Source of the DNA: Mesorhizobium sp. B2-3-4
GTDB taxonomy: Bacteria; Pseudomonadota; Alphaproteobacteria; Rhizobiales; Rhizobiaceae
Direction: 5' to 3'
DNA length: 64,000 nt
Assembly: GCF_006442315.1 (NCBI RefSeq)
Contig: NZ_VFVY01000007.1
Location: forward strand, 124,001 to 188,000
Below are positions 25,096 to 33,541 of the stretch, piece after piece. Position numbers and translations under genes: made by a program. The notes beneath the pieces were generated by a model. That model did no database searches. It was given only the letters and a program-made list of their open reading frames with translations, and was not told the DNA's origin. How positions within the stretch are numbered: position 1 is the first letter of the stretch; each line of letters starts with the position of its first letter.

Positions 25096-26124
25096 TTGAT
25101 CAAGCCGCGCTCGCGCCGGGGCGGCGGCCGCCCGACCATATCGGATGTGGCACGCAAGGCCGGCGTCGGCGCCATCACCGTTTCGCGCGCGTTGCGCGAG
25201 CCGGAGCGCGTTTCCGAGGAACTGCGCCGCCAGATCCAGGCCGCCGTCGAAGAGCTCGGCTACGTGCCGGACCCCAATGCGCGGGCGCTGGCCTCGGCGC
25301 GGGCGGAGGTGTTCGGCGTGCTGGTGCCGTCGCTGACCAACAACGTCTTCGCCGAGGTGGTTCGCGGCATCTATGACAGCCTGTCGGACAGTCCGTTCCG
25401 CATCCAGCTCGGCAACACGCACTATTCCGGACTGGAAGAGGAGCGGCTGCTGCAGGTGTTCGGCTCGCAGCGGCCGGCCGCGCTGATCGTCGCCGGCATC
25501 GATCAGACGCCTGCCTCACGAAAACTGCTGGAGAATGCCGGGTGCCCGGTGGTCCAGGTGATGGAGACCGGGCCTGATCCCGTGGACATGATGGTCGGTT
25601 TCTCGCATCTCGACGGCGGCAGGGCGGCTACCGAGCACTTGATCGAGGCGGGATATCGCCGGATCGGTTTCATCGGTGCGCGCATGGATCCGCGCTCGCA
25701 GCGGCGCCTGGCCGGTTACAGGGTGGCAATGGAGAAGGCCGGCCTGCTGGACCCGCGGCTGATCACCACCACGCCGGTGCTGTCCAGCGTGTCGCTGGGC
25801 CGCGAACTGTTCCGCGACGCGCTGGCCAAGATGCCGACGCTGGATGGTGTGTTCTGCAACAATGACGACATCGCGCTCGGCGTGCTGTTCGAATGCCATC
25901 GCGCTTCGATCGACGTGCCGAAGACGATCGGCATTGTCGGCTTCAACGATCTAGACATGATGCAGGTGGCCTTTCCCTCGGTCACCAGCATCCGCACCCA
26001 TCGCTATGAAATCGGCAGGCGGGCGGTCGCCATGGCGCTTGCCGCGATATCCGGAAACAGGCCGCAAGAGCGGATCGCCGATCTTGGCTTCGAGCTGAAG
26101 CGCCGCGAGAGCACGGCGCGCTGA
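25096..26124 (+). CDS. LacI-family regulator (GntR/gluconate type)
   Basis: 342 residues from TTG 25096. The N-terminal LacI helix-turn-helix is at 14-37 (TISDVARKAGVGAITVSRAL), followed by a hinge helix (DPNARALASAR) and a two-lobed periplasmic-binding-type effector domain. It precedes a CUT2 importer operon ending with gluconokinase, so it is most simply the gluconate-responsive repressor. A perfect 16-bp LacI-type palindrome lies 45 bases after its stop, before the importer. No strong ribosome site precedes the TTG. Confidence 0.88.
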   Translation: MIKPRSRRGGGRPTISDVARKAGVGAITVSRALREPERVSEELRRQIQAAVEELGYVPDPNARALASARAEVFGVLVPSLTNNVFAEVVRGIYDSLSDSPFRIQLGNTHYSGLEEERLLQVFGSQRPAALIVAGIDQTPASRKLLENAGCPVVQVMETGPDPVDMMVGFSHLDGGRAATEHLIEAGYRRIGFIGARMDPRSQRRLAGYRVAMEKAGLLDPRLITTTPVLSSVSLGRELFRDALAKMPTLDGVFCNNDDIALGVLFECHRASIDVPKTIGIVGFNDLDMMQVAFPSVTSIRTHRYEIGRRAVAMALAAISGNRPQERIADLGFELKRRESTAR

Positions 26125-26168
26125 ACACAGTTTCGGGAACGCACCCGAATGGTGCTTTACACAACGTC

Positions 26169-26184
26169 ATGGTAGCGCTACCAT
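26169..26184. promoter_or_regulatory. LacI-type operator
   Basis: ATGGTAGCGCTACCAT is a perfect 16-base palindrome with the central CG-containing core typical of LacI/GntR regulators, placed between the regulator gene and its presumed target operon. Confidence 0.75.
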
Positions 26185-26221
26185 TTCTCTCGGCAGGCTT
26201 TGTCGTTGAGCGATTGACTCC

Positions 26222-26268
26222 TGTTTATTATACATAAGCGACAGCTGATGCTTGTTTATTATGGATAA
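26222..26268. repeat. Tandem AT-rich direct repeat in promoter
   Basis: TGTTTATTATACATAA (26222-26237) and TGTTTATTATGGATAA (26253-26268) differ at two positions and are 31 bases apart, three helical turns. They may be activator sites or overlapping promoter -10 regions. Confidence 0.45.
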
Positions 26269-26430
26269 TATGATAAGTTTCTGCGACTGATGGGGACGGC
26301 CAAGGGGAGGGAGCGCGGAGGTCTTCGGCACCTGGAGGCCATGATGGGCAAGGCGGGAGGGCGCCAGCCGGAACGCAAAAATTGCATAGAACTGAACAGA
26401 CAATCAGAACTGCAATCGGGAGGATTATCG

Positions 26431-27558
26431 ATGATCAAGTCACTCGTCGGTGGCATTGTTGCCGCCAGCGCATTCGTCATGCTCAATTCGGCCGCCATGG
26501 CCGCCGGCCCTGAGATCGTCTCCGGCCCCGCCGCCCAGGCCGACTGTTTCGCGCCCTGGGGCGCGGATACGAAGTTCTTCAAATATCCAAAGAAGGAAGG
26601 TCCGTTCCGCATCGCCTTCGCCAATGGCTATATCGCCAACACCTGGCGCATCCAGATGGTGCAGACGGCCAAGGCCTACGCGGCACAGCCAGACGTCAAG
26701 GCAAAGATCAAGGAATTCAAGGTTGTGTCGACCGGCGAGGATGTGCCGGCGCAGATTTCGGCGATCAACAATTTCATCGATTCCGGCTATGACGCCATCG
26801 TCACCGACGCGCAGAACCCGACCGCTTTCGGGCCGGTCATCAAGCGCGCCAAGGAGGCCGGCATCGTGCTGGTCGCCTTCGACAACATCCTCGACACCAA
26901 GGACGCCATCAACGTCAATGTCGACCAGAAGGGCCTTGGCGAATTGTGGGCCAAGTGGCTGGTCGAGAAGGTGCCGAACGGCGGCAAGATCCTCGAAGTG
27001 CGCGGCGTCGCCGGCACATCGGTCGACACCGACCGCCACAACGGCATCCACGAAGTGCTCGACGCCTCGGGTAAGAAATGGGACGTGACCGAAGTCGCCG
27101 GCAAGTGGGACGACGGCGTGGCACAGAAGGTGACCGCCGACGCGATCGCCACCAACGGTCCGTTCGACGGCATCACCGGGCAGGGCGGGGACACCGGCAT
27201 CGTCCAGGCGATGATCGACGCCAAGCATCCCTTCGTGCCCTTCGGCGGCGAGACGGAAAACGGCTTCCGCAAGTTCTGCGCGGCGCATTCGGCCGATGGC
27301 CTGAAATGCACCTCCGCCGGCTCGGGCCCGGCGCAGGTCGCCGTCGCCATCAAGACGGCGATCGCCGCACTCGAGGGCGAGGTGGTGCCGCAGGAGGTGA
27401 AGCTGCCTCTTGCCGTCGCCACGGATCCGGACATGAAGGAAGGCACGGATTACTTCCCGAAGGAATCCGACAATTTCTTTGTCGGCAACTCTTTCCCGAC
27501 CTGCGGCATCAATTTCAGCGCCCAGGAAATCATGGGGCAGACCAAGGAAAACCAGTAG
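26431..27558 (+). CDS. Periplasmic sugar-binding protein, CUT2, probably for gluconate
   Basis: 375 residues with a Sec signal (MIKSLVGGIVAASAFVML, cut probably after AMA). The mature part has an insertion before the first strand and then FRIAFANGYIANTWRIQMVQ, typical of peripla_BP_4 sugar-binding proteins. First gene of a five-gene operon, with GGGAGG upstream of ATG 26431. The substrate is inferred from gluconokinase at the operon end, not from the protein itself. Confidence 0.88.
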   Translation: MIKSLVGGIVAASAFVMLNSAAMAAGPEIVSGPAAQADCFAPWGADTKFFKYPKKEGPFRIAFANGYIANTWRIQMVQTAKAYAAQPDVKAKIKEFKVVSTGEDVPAQISAINNFIDSGYDAIVTDAQNPTAFGPVIKRAKEAGIVLVAFDNILDTKDAINVNVDQKGLGELWAKWLVEKVPNGGKILEVRGVAGTSVDTDRHNGIHEVLDASGKKWDVTEVAGKWDDGVAQKVTADAIATNGPFDGITGQGGDTGIVQAMIDAKHPFVPFGGETENGFRKFCAAHSADGLKCTSAGSGPAQVAVAIKTAIAALEGEVVPQEVKLPLAVATDPDMKEGTDYFPKESDNFFVGNSFPTCGINFSAQEIMGQTKENQ

Positions 27559-27634
27559 TCCCTTCCTCTCATCCGGCGCTGCGGCTCACCCCCGCGGCGC
27601 CACCCCTCACTCTTGAAATGCCCCGGGAGGGTTG

Positions 27635-29182
27635 ATGGACGGTGCGGCAGCACTCTTTCGCATGGAAGGCATCTCCAAGCGCTATGGCGGCGTGCGGGCG
27701 CTGGAAAAGGCCGAACTGTCGGTCGAGGCCGGCAGCATCCATGCCATCCTCGGCGAAAATGGCGCCGGCAAGTCGACGCTGATCAAGGTCATGTCGGGCG
27801 TGGTCGCGCCCGATGAGGGCCGCATGATGCTGGACGGGCGCGAGGTGACCTTCGCCTCGCCCGGAGCGGCGAACAAGGCCGGTATCGTCTGCATCTTCCA
27901 GGAACTGTCGCTGATCCCCGAGCTCAGCGTCGCCGATAATATCGTCATATCGGACCCGCCCAAACGCTTCGGCATGATCGACCGCAAGGCACAGCGGCGC
28001 ATCGCAGAGGACGCGCTGGCGCGCGCCGGTGCGGCCGACATCCATCCTCTGGCGCTGGTCAAGGACCTGCCGCTGTCGCGCAGGCAAATGGTCGAGATCG
28101 CCAAGGCGCTCGCCCGCAAGCCGCGCATCCTCATCCTCGACGAGGCGACTTCGGCACTCACGGCGGCGGACGTCTCCAAGATTTTCGGCGTGCTGAAGCG
28201 GCTGCGCTCGGAAGGATTGGCGCTGCTCTACATCTCACACCGCATGAACGAGATCGCCGAACTCGCCGACCAGTGCACGGTGTTCCGCAACGGTCGCAAT
28301 GTCGCCAGTTACAAGGCCGGCTCGAAGAGCGACAATGAGGTGGTCGAACTGATGATCGGCCGTGAGTACAGCCATATCTTCCCGCCTAAAACGGCGGCGG
28401 CGCCAGCAAATGCGCCCCCCAGGCTCGAGGCGCGCAAGCTGTCATGGGCCGACCGGCTGCACGACATTTCGCTAACCGTCAGGGCAGGCGAGGTCGTCGG
28501 CCTCGGCGGGCTCGACGGCCAGGGCCAGCGGGAGTTGCTGCTTGCCTTCTTCGGCGTGCTGCGCGGCCTGTCGGGCGAAGTGCTGATCGACGGCAAGCCG
28601 GCGGCGATCAGCAGCCCGGCGGCGGCCCGCGAGGACGGCATCGGCATGGCGCTCATCCCGGAGGACCGCAAGACCGAAGGCCTGATGCTGCCGATGACGG
28701 TGCGCGAAAACCTATCCTTCGCCGCGCTCGACCGGTTGTCGAAGGGCGGCATCATCGACCGCGTCGCCGAACAGCGGCTGATCGACGACATGGTTGGCCT
28801 GCTGGCAATCAAGACGGCGGGGCTCGATATTCCGGTCGGCGCGCTGTCGGGCGGCAACCAGCAGAAGGTGGTCATCGCCAAATGGCTGATGCGCCAACCG
28901 CGCATCATCCTGCTCAACGACCCGACACGCGGCATCGATGTCGGCACCAAGCAGGAGATCTATCAGCTGATGCGCAAGCTTGCGGATGCCGGCGCGGCAA
29001 TCCTGTTCTATTCGACCGACTATGACGAGCTGATCGGCTGCTGCGACCGGGTTCTGGTGCTCTATGACGGGGCGGTCAAGCGCGAGCTGGTCGGCGCCGA
29101 GATCACCGAGCGGGCGCTGATATCGAGCGCGCTCAACATCCATGGCGAGGAGAGCCCGGTGGGCCTGGGAGCAAGCGTGTGA
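27635..29182 (+). CDS. Sugar ABC transporter ATP-binding protein, double-domain RbsA type
   Basis: 515 residues with two ABC domains. Domain 1: Walker A GENGAGKST at 40-48, signature LSRRQ, Walker B ILILDEATSAL. Domain 2 lacks a normal P-loop (GLGGLDGQGQRE), has signature LSGGNQQ and a Walker B-like IILLNDPTRGID in which the catalytic glutamate is replaced; this asymmetry is normal for RbsA, AraG and MglA. ATG 27635 follows GGGAGG; a TTG three bases upstream is an alternative. The stop overlaps the next gene as GTGA. Confidence 0.92.
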   Translation: MDGAAALFRMEGISKRYGGVRALEKAELSVEAGSIHAILGENGAGKSTLIKVMSGVVAPDEGRMMLDGREVTFASPGAANKAGIVCIFQELSLIPELSVADNIVISDPPKRFGMIDRKAQRRIAEDALARAGAADIHPLALVKDLPLSRRQMVEIAKALARKPRILILDEATSALTAADVSKIFGVLKRLRSEGLALLYISHRMNEIAELADQCTVFRNGRNVASYKAGSKSDNEVVELMIGREYSHIFPPKTAAAPANAPPRLEARKLSWADRLHDISLTVRAGEVVGLGGLDGQGQRELLLAFFGVLRGLSGEVLIDGKPAAISSPAAAREDGIGMALIPEDRKTEGLMLPMTVRENLSFAALDRLSKGGIIDRVAEQRLIDDMVGLLAIKTAGLDIPVGALSGGNQQKVVIAKWLMRQPRIILLNDPTRGIDVGTKQEIYQLMRKLADAGAAILFYSTDYDELIGCCDRVLVLYDGAVKRELVGAEITERALISSALNIHGEESPVGLGASV

Positions 29183-30159
29183 GGGATTCGCGCTACTGGC
29201 TGGCCGAGCAGCGCGGAACGCTGCTGGCGCTTGGCATCTTCATCGTCATGTTCGTCATCTACACCTCCAATCATCCGGCGGGTTTCACCGCCAATGTGGT
29301 GCAGACGGCGGCCAACAAGGGCGTGCTGCTCGCCTTCGTCGCCATGGCGCAGACGCTGGTGGTGATCACCGCCGGCATCGACCTGTCCGTCGGCATGATC
29401 TTTCTCCTGACCAACTGCCTGGCGTCCTGGCTGGTGGTGGGTATGCCGACGCAGACGGCGCTCGGCGTCGTCGCCGTGCTGGCCGTAGGGCTCGTGTGCG
29501 GCGCGATCAACGGCGCCATCGTCATCTACGGACGGCTGCAGCCGATCGTCGCCACCATCGCTACCGGAGCTGTCTATTACGGCATCGGCCTTCTGCTGCG
29601 GCCCTTCCCGGGCGGTTCGGTCAATGAAGACCTCGCCGACGCGCTGACCGGCCGTGTGTTTGGCGTGGTACCGGCAAGCCTGGTCGTGCTGCTCGCCATC
29701 GTGCTGGTGATCTGGGTACCGTTCAGCCGCTCGGTGCTCGGCCGCGCGGCCTATGCGGCGGGGTCGTCGGAAACGGCGGCATACATGTCCGGCGTGCCGA
29801 TAAGGCGCGGCAAGTTCGCCGCCTACACGCTGGCCGGACTGCTGGCATCGATCGGCGGCCTGTTCCTGACCTTCTTCACCTATACGGGCGAGGCGGCCTA
29901 TGCGAGCGGCAATTCCTACACGCTGTTCTCGATCGCCGCGGTCGTGCTTGGCGGTGTGTCGCTGTTCGGCGGCAAGGGCAGCGCCATCGGCGCCATCTTC
30001 GGCGCGCTCGCGTTCCGTACCATTGGCGACCTGCTGTTCGTCTTCGATTTCGATCCGCTCTGGCAACCGCTGTTCCAGGGCGTTATCCTGCTGGTCGCCG
30101 TCAGCCTCGGCGCTTTCGCCCTGTTTCGGGTCCGCAACCGGTTGGAGTGGTTCTTGTGA
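29179..30159 (+). CDS. Sugar ABC transporter permease, CUT2, first
   Basis: 326 residues with about nine membrane segments; ITAGIDLSVGMIFLLTN and SSETAAYMSGVP are RbsC-family hallmarks. The GTG start at 29179 overlaps the ATPase stop (GTGA), so translation is coupled. The second permease overlaps its end the same way. Two different permeases in a CUT2 operon imply a heterodimeric channel, unlike the homodimer of the ribose system. Confidence 0.9.
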   Translation: MRDSRYWLAEQRGTLLALGIFIVMFVIYTSNHPAGFTANVVQTAANKGVLLAFVAMAQTLVVITAGIDLSVGMIFLLTNCLASWLVVGMPTQTALGVVAVLAVGLVCGAINGAIVIYGRLQPIVATIATGAVYYGIGLLLRPFPGGSVNEDLADALTGRVFGVVPASLVVLLAIVLVIWVPFSRSVLGRAAYAAGSSETAAYMSGVPIRRGKFAAYTLAGLLASIGGLFLTFFTYTGEAAYASGNSYTLFSIAAVVLGGVSLFGGKGSAIGAIFGALAFRTIGDLLFVFDFDPLWQPLFQGVILLVAVSLGAFALFRVRNRLEWFL

Positions 30160-31133
30160 GCGACATGACCCTTGCCGGCCGCATGCCCAAATTCATCCGC
30201 CGCGCCGACCCGGCGGTGCTGACCGCCTTTGCCTGCATCGTGGTGCTGCTGTTGGTGGGCAGCCTCTATTCGCGCAGCTTCCTGTCGCCTGAATATCTCC
30301 TGCAGCAGCTCAAGGTAGCCTCTTTCCTCGGCGTCATCGCCACCGGCATGATGCTGGTCATCCTGCTCGGCCAGATCGATCTGTCGGTGCCGTGGTCGGT
30401 GGCGGCGGGCGCGATGATGGCGTGCGCGGCGGCCGCCTACGGTCCGTCCGGCGTGGCGCTGGCGATCCCGTTCGGCATCTTTTGCGGCGTGCTGATCGGC
30501 ATCGTCAACGGCATCGGCGTTGCCTATCTGCGCATTCCCTCGATGATCATCACGCTGGCCACCAACGCCGTCGCGCAAGGGTTGATGGTGGTCTATACCG
30601 GCGGCTTCTCGCCGCAGGATTCGGCGACCGGCGCCATGCGCTATCTGGCAACCGGCTTCGCCATTCCAGGCGTGCCAAACGCGGTCATCATCTGGGCGCT
30701 TATCGGCGCGGCAATGGTGTTCGTGCTGACCCGGACCGGCTTTGGCCGTGCGGTCTACGGCATCGGCAATCGAGAGCGGGCGGCCTATCTCTCCGGCATC
30801 GACACCAGACGCGTGGTGATGATCGCCTTCGCGGCCTCCGGCGGGCTGTCGGCCTTCGGTGGCGTGCTGCTGGCCGGTTACGCCTCCAAGGCGGCGCAGT
30901 CGATGGGGGACGCCTATCTCTTGCCGTCGATCGCGGCGGTCGTGCTTGGCGGTACCTCCATCCTGGGCGGGCGTGGTTCCTATCTCGGCACCGTCGCCGG
31001 CGTGATCCTGATCACGCTGCTGCAGTCCATCCTGTCGGTCATGCAGATGCCGGAGGCGGGGCGGCAGATTATCTATGGCGTCGTCATCGTCGCCATGCTG
31101 CTGCTTTATGGCCGCGCGCCGGCAAGCCGCTGA
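30156..31133 (+). CDS. Sugar ABC transporter permease, CUT2, second
   Basis: 325 residues from GTG 30156, which overlaps the preceding TGA (GTGA); GTG 30147 and ATG 30165 are alternatives. Hydrophobic segments and LLGQIDLSVPWSVAAG, NRERAAYLSGID and LGGTSILGGRG mark an RbsC-like permease. It partners with the preceding permease. The gluconokinase gene begins two bases behind its stop. Confidence 0.9.
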   Translation: MSDMTLAGRMPKFIRRADPAVLTAFACIVVLLLVGSLYSRSFLSPEYLLQQLKVASFLGVIATGMMLVILLGQIDLSVPWSVAAGAMMACAAAAYGPSGVALAIPFGIFCGVLIGIVNGIGVAYLRIPSMIITLATNAVAQGLMVVYTGGFSPQDSATGAMRYLATGFAIPGVPNAVIIWALIGAAMVFVLTRTGFGRAVYGIGNRERAAYLSGIDTRRVVMIAFAASGGLSAFGGVLLAGYASKAAQSMGDAYLLPSIAAVVLGGTSILGGRGSYLGTVAGVILITLLQSILSVMQMPEAGRQIIYGVVIVAMLLLYGRAPASR

Positions 31134-31135
31134 CA

Positions 31136-31684
31136 GTGGACGAAAAGACAGCAGAGGCGCCGACGGGCGCTCCCGGCGCGGTGCCTGCGGCCATCGTCGT
31201 GATGGGCGTCGCCGGCTGCGGCAAGTCAGCCGTCGGTATCGCCCTGGCAACCGCAATGGGTGCCGTCTTCATCGAGGGCGACCGGCTGCACCCGTCCGAA
31301 AACGTCGCCCGCATGGCACGTGGCGAGCCGCTCACCGACCAGTTGCGCGAAGGCTGGCTCGATGCGATCGGCGCGCAGATCGCGGCCTCGGTTGACAAAG
31401 GGCAAGGCGCGGTCGCCGCCTGCTCGGCGCTGAAGCGGCGCTACCGTGAGCGCCTGCGCGGTTTTTGCCCCGGCATCGTCTTCCTCTATCTGGAGATCGA
31501 TCCGGCCACGGCGCGGCGGCGCGTTGGCAACCGCAAGGGCCATTTCATGCCGGCAAGTTTGGTCGACAGCCAATTCGCCATCCTCGATCCGCCGGGCGTC
31601 GATGAGCAGGCGCTGACGCTTGACGCGACGCGGCCGGTCGCCGAGCTCGTCGCGCAGGCAATGCGCTCGATGCGCCGGTCATGA
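31136..31684 (+). CDS. gntK: Gluconokinase
   Basis: 182 residues (E. coli GntK 175). P-loop GVAGCGKS at 24-31, EGDRLHPSENVARMARGEPL carrying the conserved GD-LHP element with the gluconate-contact region, and GHFMPASLVDSQFAILDPP, a signature stretch of GntK/IdnK. It phosphorylates D-gluconate to 6-phosphogluconate for the Entner-Doudoroff or pentose phosphate routes. GTG 31136 is two bases behind the permease stop. The gene supplies the best evidence for the substrate of the operon. Its end overlaps the convergent acyltransferase-like gene by six bases. Confidence 0.92.
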   Translation: MDEKTAEAPTGAPGAVPAAIVVMGVAGCGKSAVGIALATAMGAVFIEGDRLHPSENVARMARGEPLTDQLREGWLDAIGAQIAASVDKGQGAVAACSALKRRYRERLRGFCPGIVFLYLEIDPATARRRVGNRKGHFMPASLVDSQFAILDPPGVDEQALTLDATRPVAELVAQAMRSMRRS

Positions 31685-32830
31685 GCCTTCTTCAGAACCG
31701 ATGGCAATGCTGTCCTGCGCTTCCGTCATCCGTTCATGGCGGGACCAGGACATCATCTGCTCCGGGTATGCCTTCAGCGCTTCCAGCAATCGGTCGCGCT
31801 TGAGCAGGATGTAGTGTGCCTGCAGCGCCATGTTCTTGGCTCCGTCCCTGGCTGCGTCCACCGAGGAGGGCGCCGGTATCGCCGGCACAAATTCGGGGCT
31901 TAGCACAGCCCGGTATTCCTGGAAGGGCACCACCTCGAAAGTCGACATGGCAAAGAGCGCCGTCTTGCCCCGGGCGGCGAAATTCGCCGGTGCCGAGGCA
32001 AGATGCGTCCAGCCCCTCTCGCCCAGCGCGACTTCGGTGAAGGTCGAGCCGGCGTGGATGGTGTTGGTCATCATCACGACGCCGTTCTGCCTCAGCATCT
32101 TCTGGATGCGGATGGTGACCTGATAGGCGTCGTCGCGGTCGAAGACGATCCGGCTTTTCAGAAACCGGTTCTCGACATCGACCAATGGCGGGTTGAGGAA
32201 GCGCAGCCCAAAGGCCGTCTCGGACACGCCGTGCGTGTCGACGCTGACCTGATGCGCCTCGATGCCGGCCTCGTATATGGCGCGCTTGCCGATCATGGTC
32301 TGGGCGGTGAACTGATCGCACCAGAGGATCGCGCCATGACCGCGCCGCAAGGCCGCCTGCAGACCCTCCAGTCCTTCCAGCCGGATCGTCGGCTTCCAGC
32401 GGCGGGCGACCAGGTGCGCGGCAAGTTGCATGCGCCGACGATGGCGCGCCGCCAGCAATGCCTCGAAAAGCTGGCGCGCATCGATACCATTGCCGAGCAC
32501 CGCTTGCGCCGCGGCGGCATAGCCGTGGAAATCCTTGCGCATATGGCGCTTCAGGCGAAACCTTGACGCCCAATCGCAGATCGGCGCCCAGCATCGCACC
32601 GGCAGTGCCGCCGCGACGGCGAGATAGAAGAGGGCAACCAGACCTTCGCGAGAATCCCTGGTCGAGAAGCCGCGGAGCCTGCCGGGATCGACTATCTTGC
32701 GGCTGAAAAAGCGCACGTCCTCGCCATAGTCGGGGACGAAGACATCGGCGATGATCTCAGTGCGAAAACTGGCGGTCGATGGTTGCTTGCGTTCGGCTTT
32801 TCGGGATTTCGTGAACCTCGACAGCCTCAT
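31679..32830 (-). CDS. LpxL/HtrB-like lysophospholipid acyltransferase-fold protein
   Basis: 383 residues. A hydrophobic stretch near 64-80 (EGLVALFYLAVAAALPVRCW) precedes an LPLAT-like body: LRRGHGAILWCDQFTAQ corresponds to the block that holds HX4D/E in LpxL, NGVVMMTNTIHAG to the second block and GKTALFAMSTFEVVPF to the third. The expected catalytic histidine of the first block is replaced by CDQF, so activity is uncertain. It may modify lipid A or another envelope lipid. Not part of the gluconokinase operon (opposite strand). Ten bases separate it from the end of the Rrf2 gene upstream, so the two may be co-transcribed. Confidence 0.5.
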   Translation of the reverse strand: MRLSRFTKSRKAERKQPSTASFRTEIIADVFVPDYGEDVRFFSRKIVDPGRLRGFSTRDSREGLVALFYLAVAAALPVRCWAPICDWASRFRLKRHMRKDFHGYAAAAQAVLGNGIDARQLFEALLAARHRRRMQLAAHLVARRWKPTIRLEGLEGLQAALRRGHGAILWCDQFTAQTMIGKRAIYEAGIEAHQVSVDTHGVSETAFGLRFLNPPLVDVENRFLKSRIVFDRDDAYQVTIRIQKMLRQNGVVMMTNTIHAGSTFTEVALGERGWTHLASAPANFAARGKTALFAMSTFEVVPFQEYRAVLSPEFVPAIPAPSSVDAARDGAKNMALQAHYILLKRDRLLEALKAYPEQMMSWSRHERMTEAQDSIAIGSEEGS

Positions 32831-32840
32831 TCGCCCGGCT

Positions 32841-33290
32841 CTATATCTGGGATGTCAGCTCGACCGGAAAATCGTCATTGTCGGCATCGCGCATGGCGGC
32901 GAGGCTTCTGTTGTCCAACACCTCTGCGATCGCCTGGCGCACTTCCAGCATCATGTGGCGGACCTGGCAGGTCGCCTCGTCGCAGTCCTCGCAGCGCTGA
33001 TATTGCGTGCGGCTGGCGCATGGGATCGGCGCCAGCGGACCATCGAGGACACGCACGACATGGCCGATCTTGATCTCGGAGGCCGGCCGGGCGAGGCGAT
33101 AGCCGCCTTCCTTGCCCTTGCGGCTCTGGACAAAGCCGGCGTTGCGCAATTCGCCCAGGATGGCATCGAGAAATTTCTTCGGGATGTTATTGGAGACGGC
33201 GATGTCGTTGACGAAGGCCAATTGGCCAACCGGAAGATTGGAAAGATGCACGAGGGCCTTGAGGCCGTATTTGCCTTTTTTCGTCAGCAT
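32841..33290 (-). CDS. Rrf2/IscR-family transcriptional regulator
   Basis: 149 residues. The winged helix-turn-helix is at 1-65 (MLTKKGKYGLKALVHLSNLP, KKFLDAILGELRNAGFVQSR). Cys91, Cys100, Cys103 and Cys108 in the loop after the dimerisation helix could bind an Fe-S cluster, as in IscR, NsrR and RirA, although the spacing is its own. Rrf2 proteins sense Fe-S status, NO or cysteine metabolites. Its position beside sulfate-uptake genes suggests control of sulfur assimilation (compare CymR). Start ATG 33290 gives normal family length. Confidence 0.87.
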   Translation of the reverse strand: MLTKKGKYGLKALVHLSNLPVGQLAFVNDIAVSNNIPKKFLDAILGELRNAGFVQSRKGKEGGYRLARPASEIKIGHVVRVLDGPLAPIPCASRTQYQRCEDCDEATCQVRHMMLEVRQAIAEVLDNRSLAAMRDADNDDFPVELTSQI

Positions 33291-33489
33291 GCCCTGATCA
33301 ACCCGCTAAAGCCCCAACCGCCCCGCATCTGGAGGCTGTTTGTGTGCAAATGATGACGGCTTTGCCCCTGCACGCTGCCGATTCGCGAAAACAAGCCATT
33401 GCAGGGCATGTTAGGCACAAACGCGTTGATTCTTTGTAACGTTTTGCACGCGGAGCGCCGGATCTGCCGTGTCGCACCGCATGAACGAG

Positions 33490-33514
33490 AAAAGCCGGCC
33501 CGGGGCCGGCTTTT
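33490..33514 (-). terminator. Rho-independent terminator of the lone sulfate-binding protein gene
   Basis: An 11-bp perfect stem (AAAAGCCGGCC with GGCCGGCTTTT) around a 3-base loop, ending in TTTT on either strand, 27 bases beyond the stop of the leftward sbp gene. It is symmetric and could work bidirectionally. Confidence 0.8.
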
Positions 33515-33541
33515 GTGATCTTCCATTGGGCCGCGGCGGCT

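Larger units (their letters stand above)
26125..26430. promoter_or_regulatory. Control region of the gluconate importer operon
   Basis: 306 bases without a gene. It contains the LacI-type operator (26169-26184), an AT-rich stretch with a direct repeat (26222-26268) and, at the right end, GGGAGGATTATCG before ATG 26431. An open frame from 26290 runs into the binding protein but its first 47 codons lack signal-peptide character. Confidence 0.65.
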
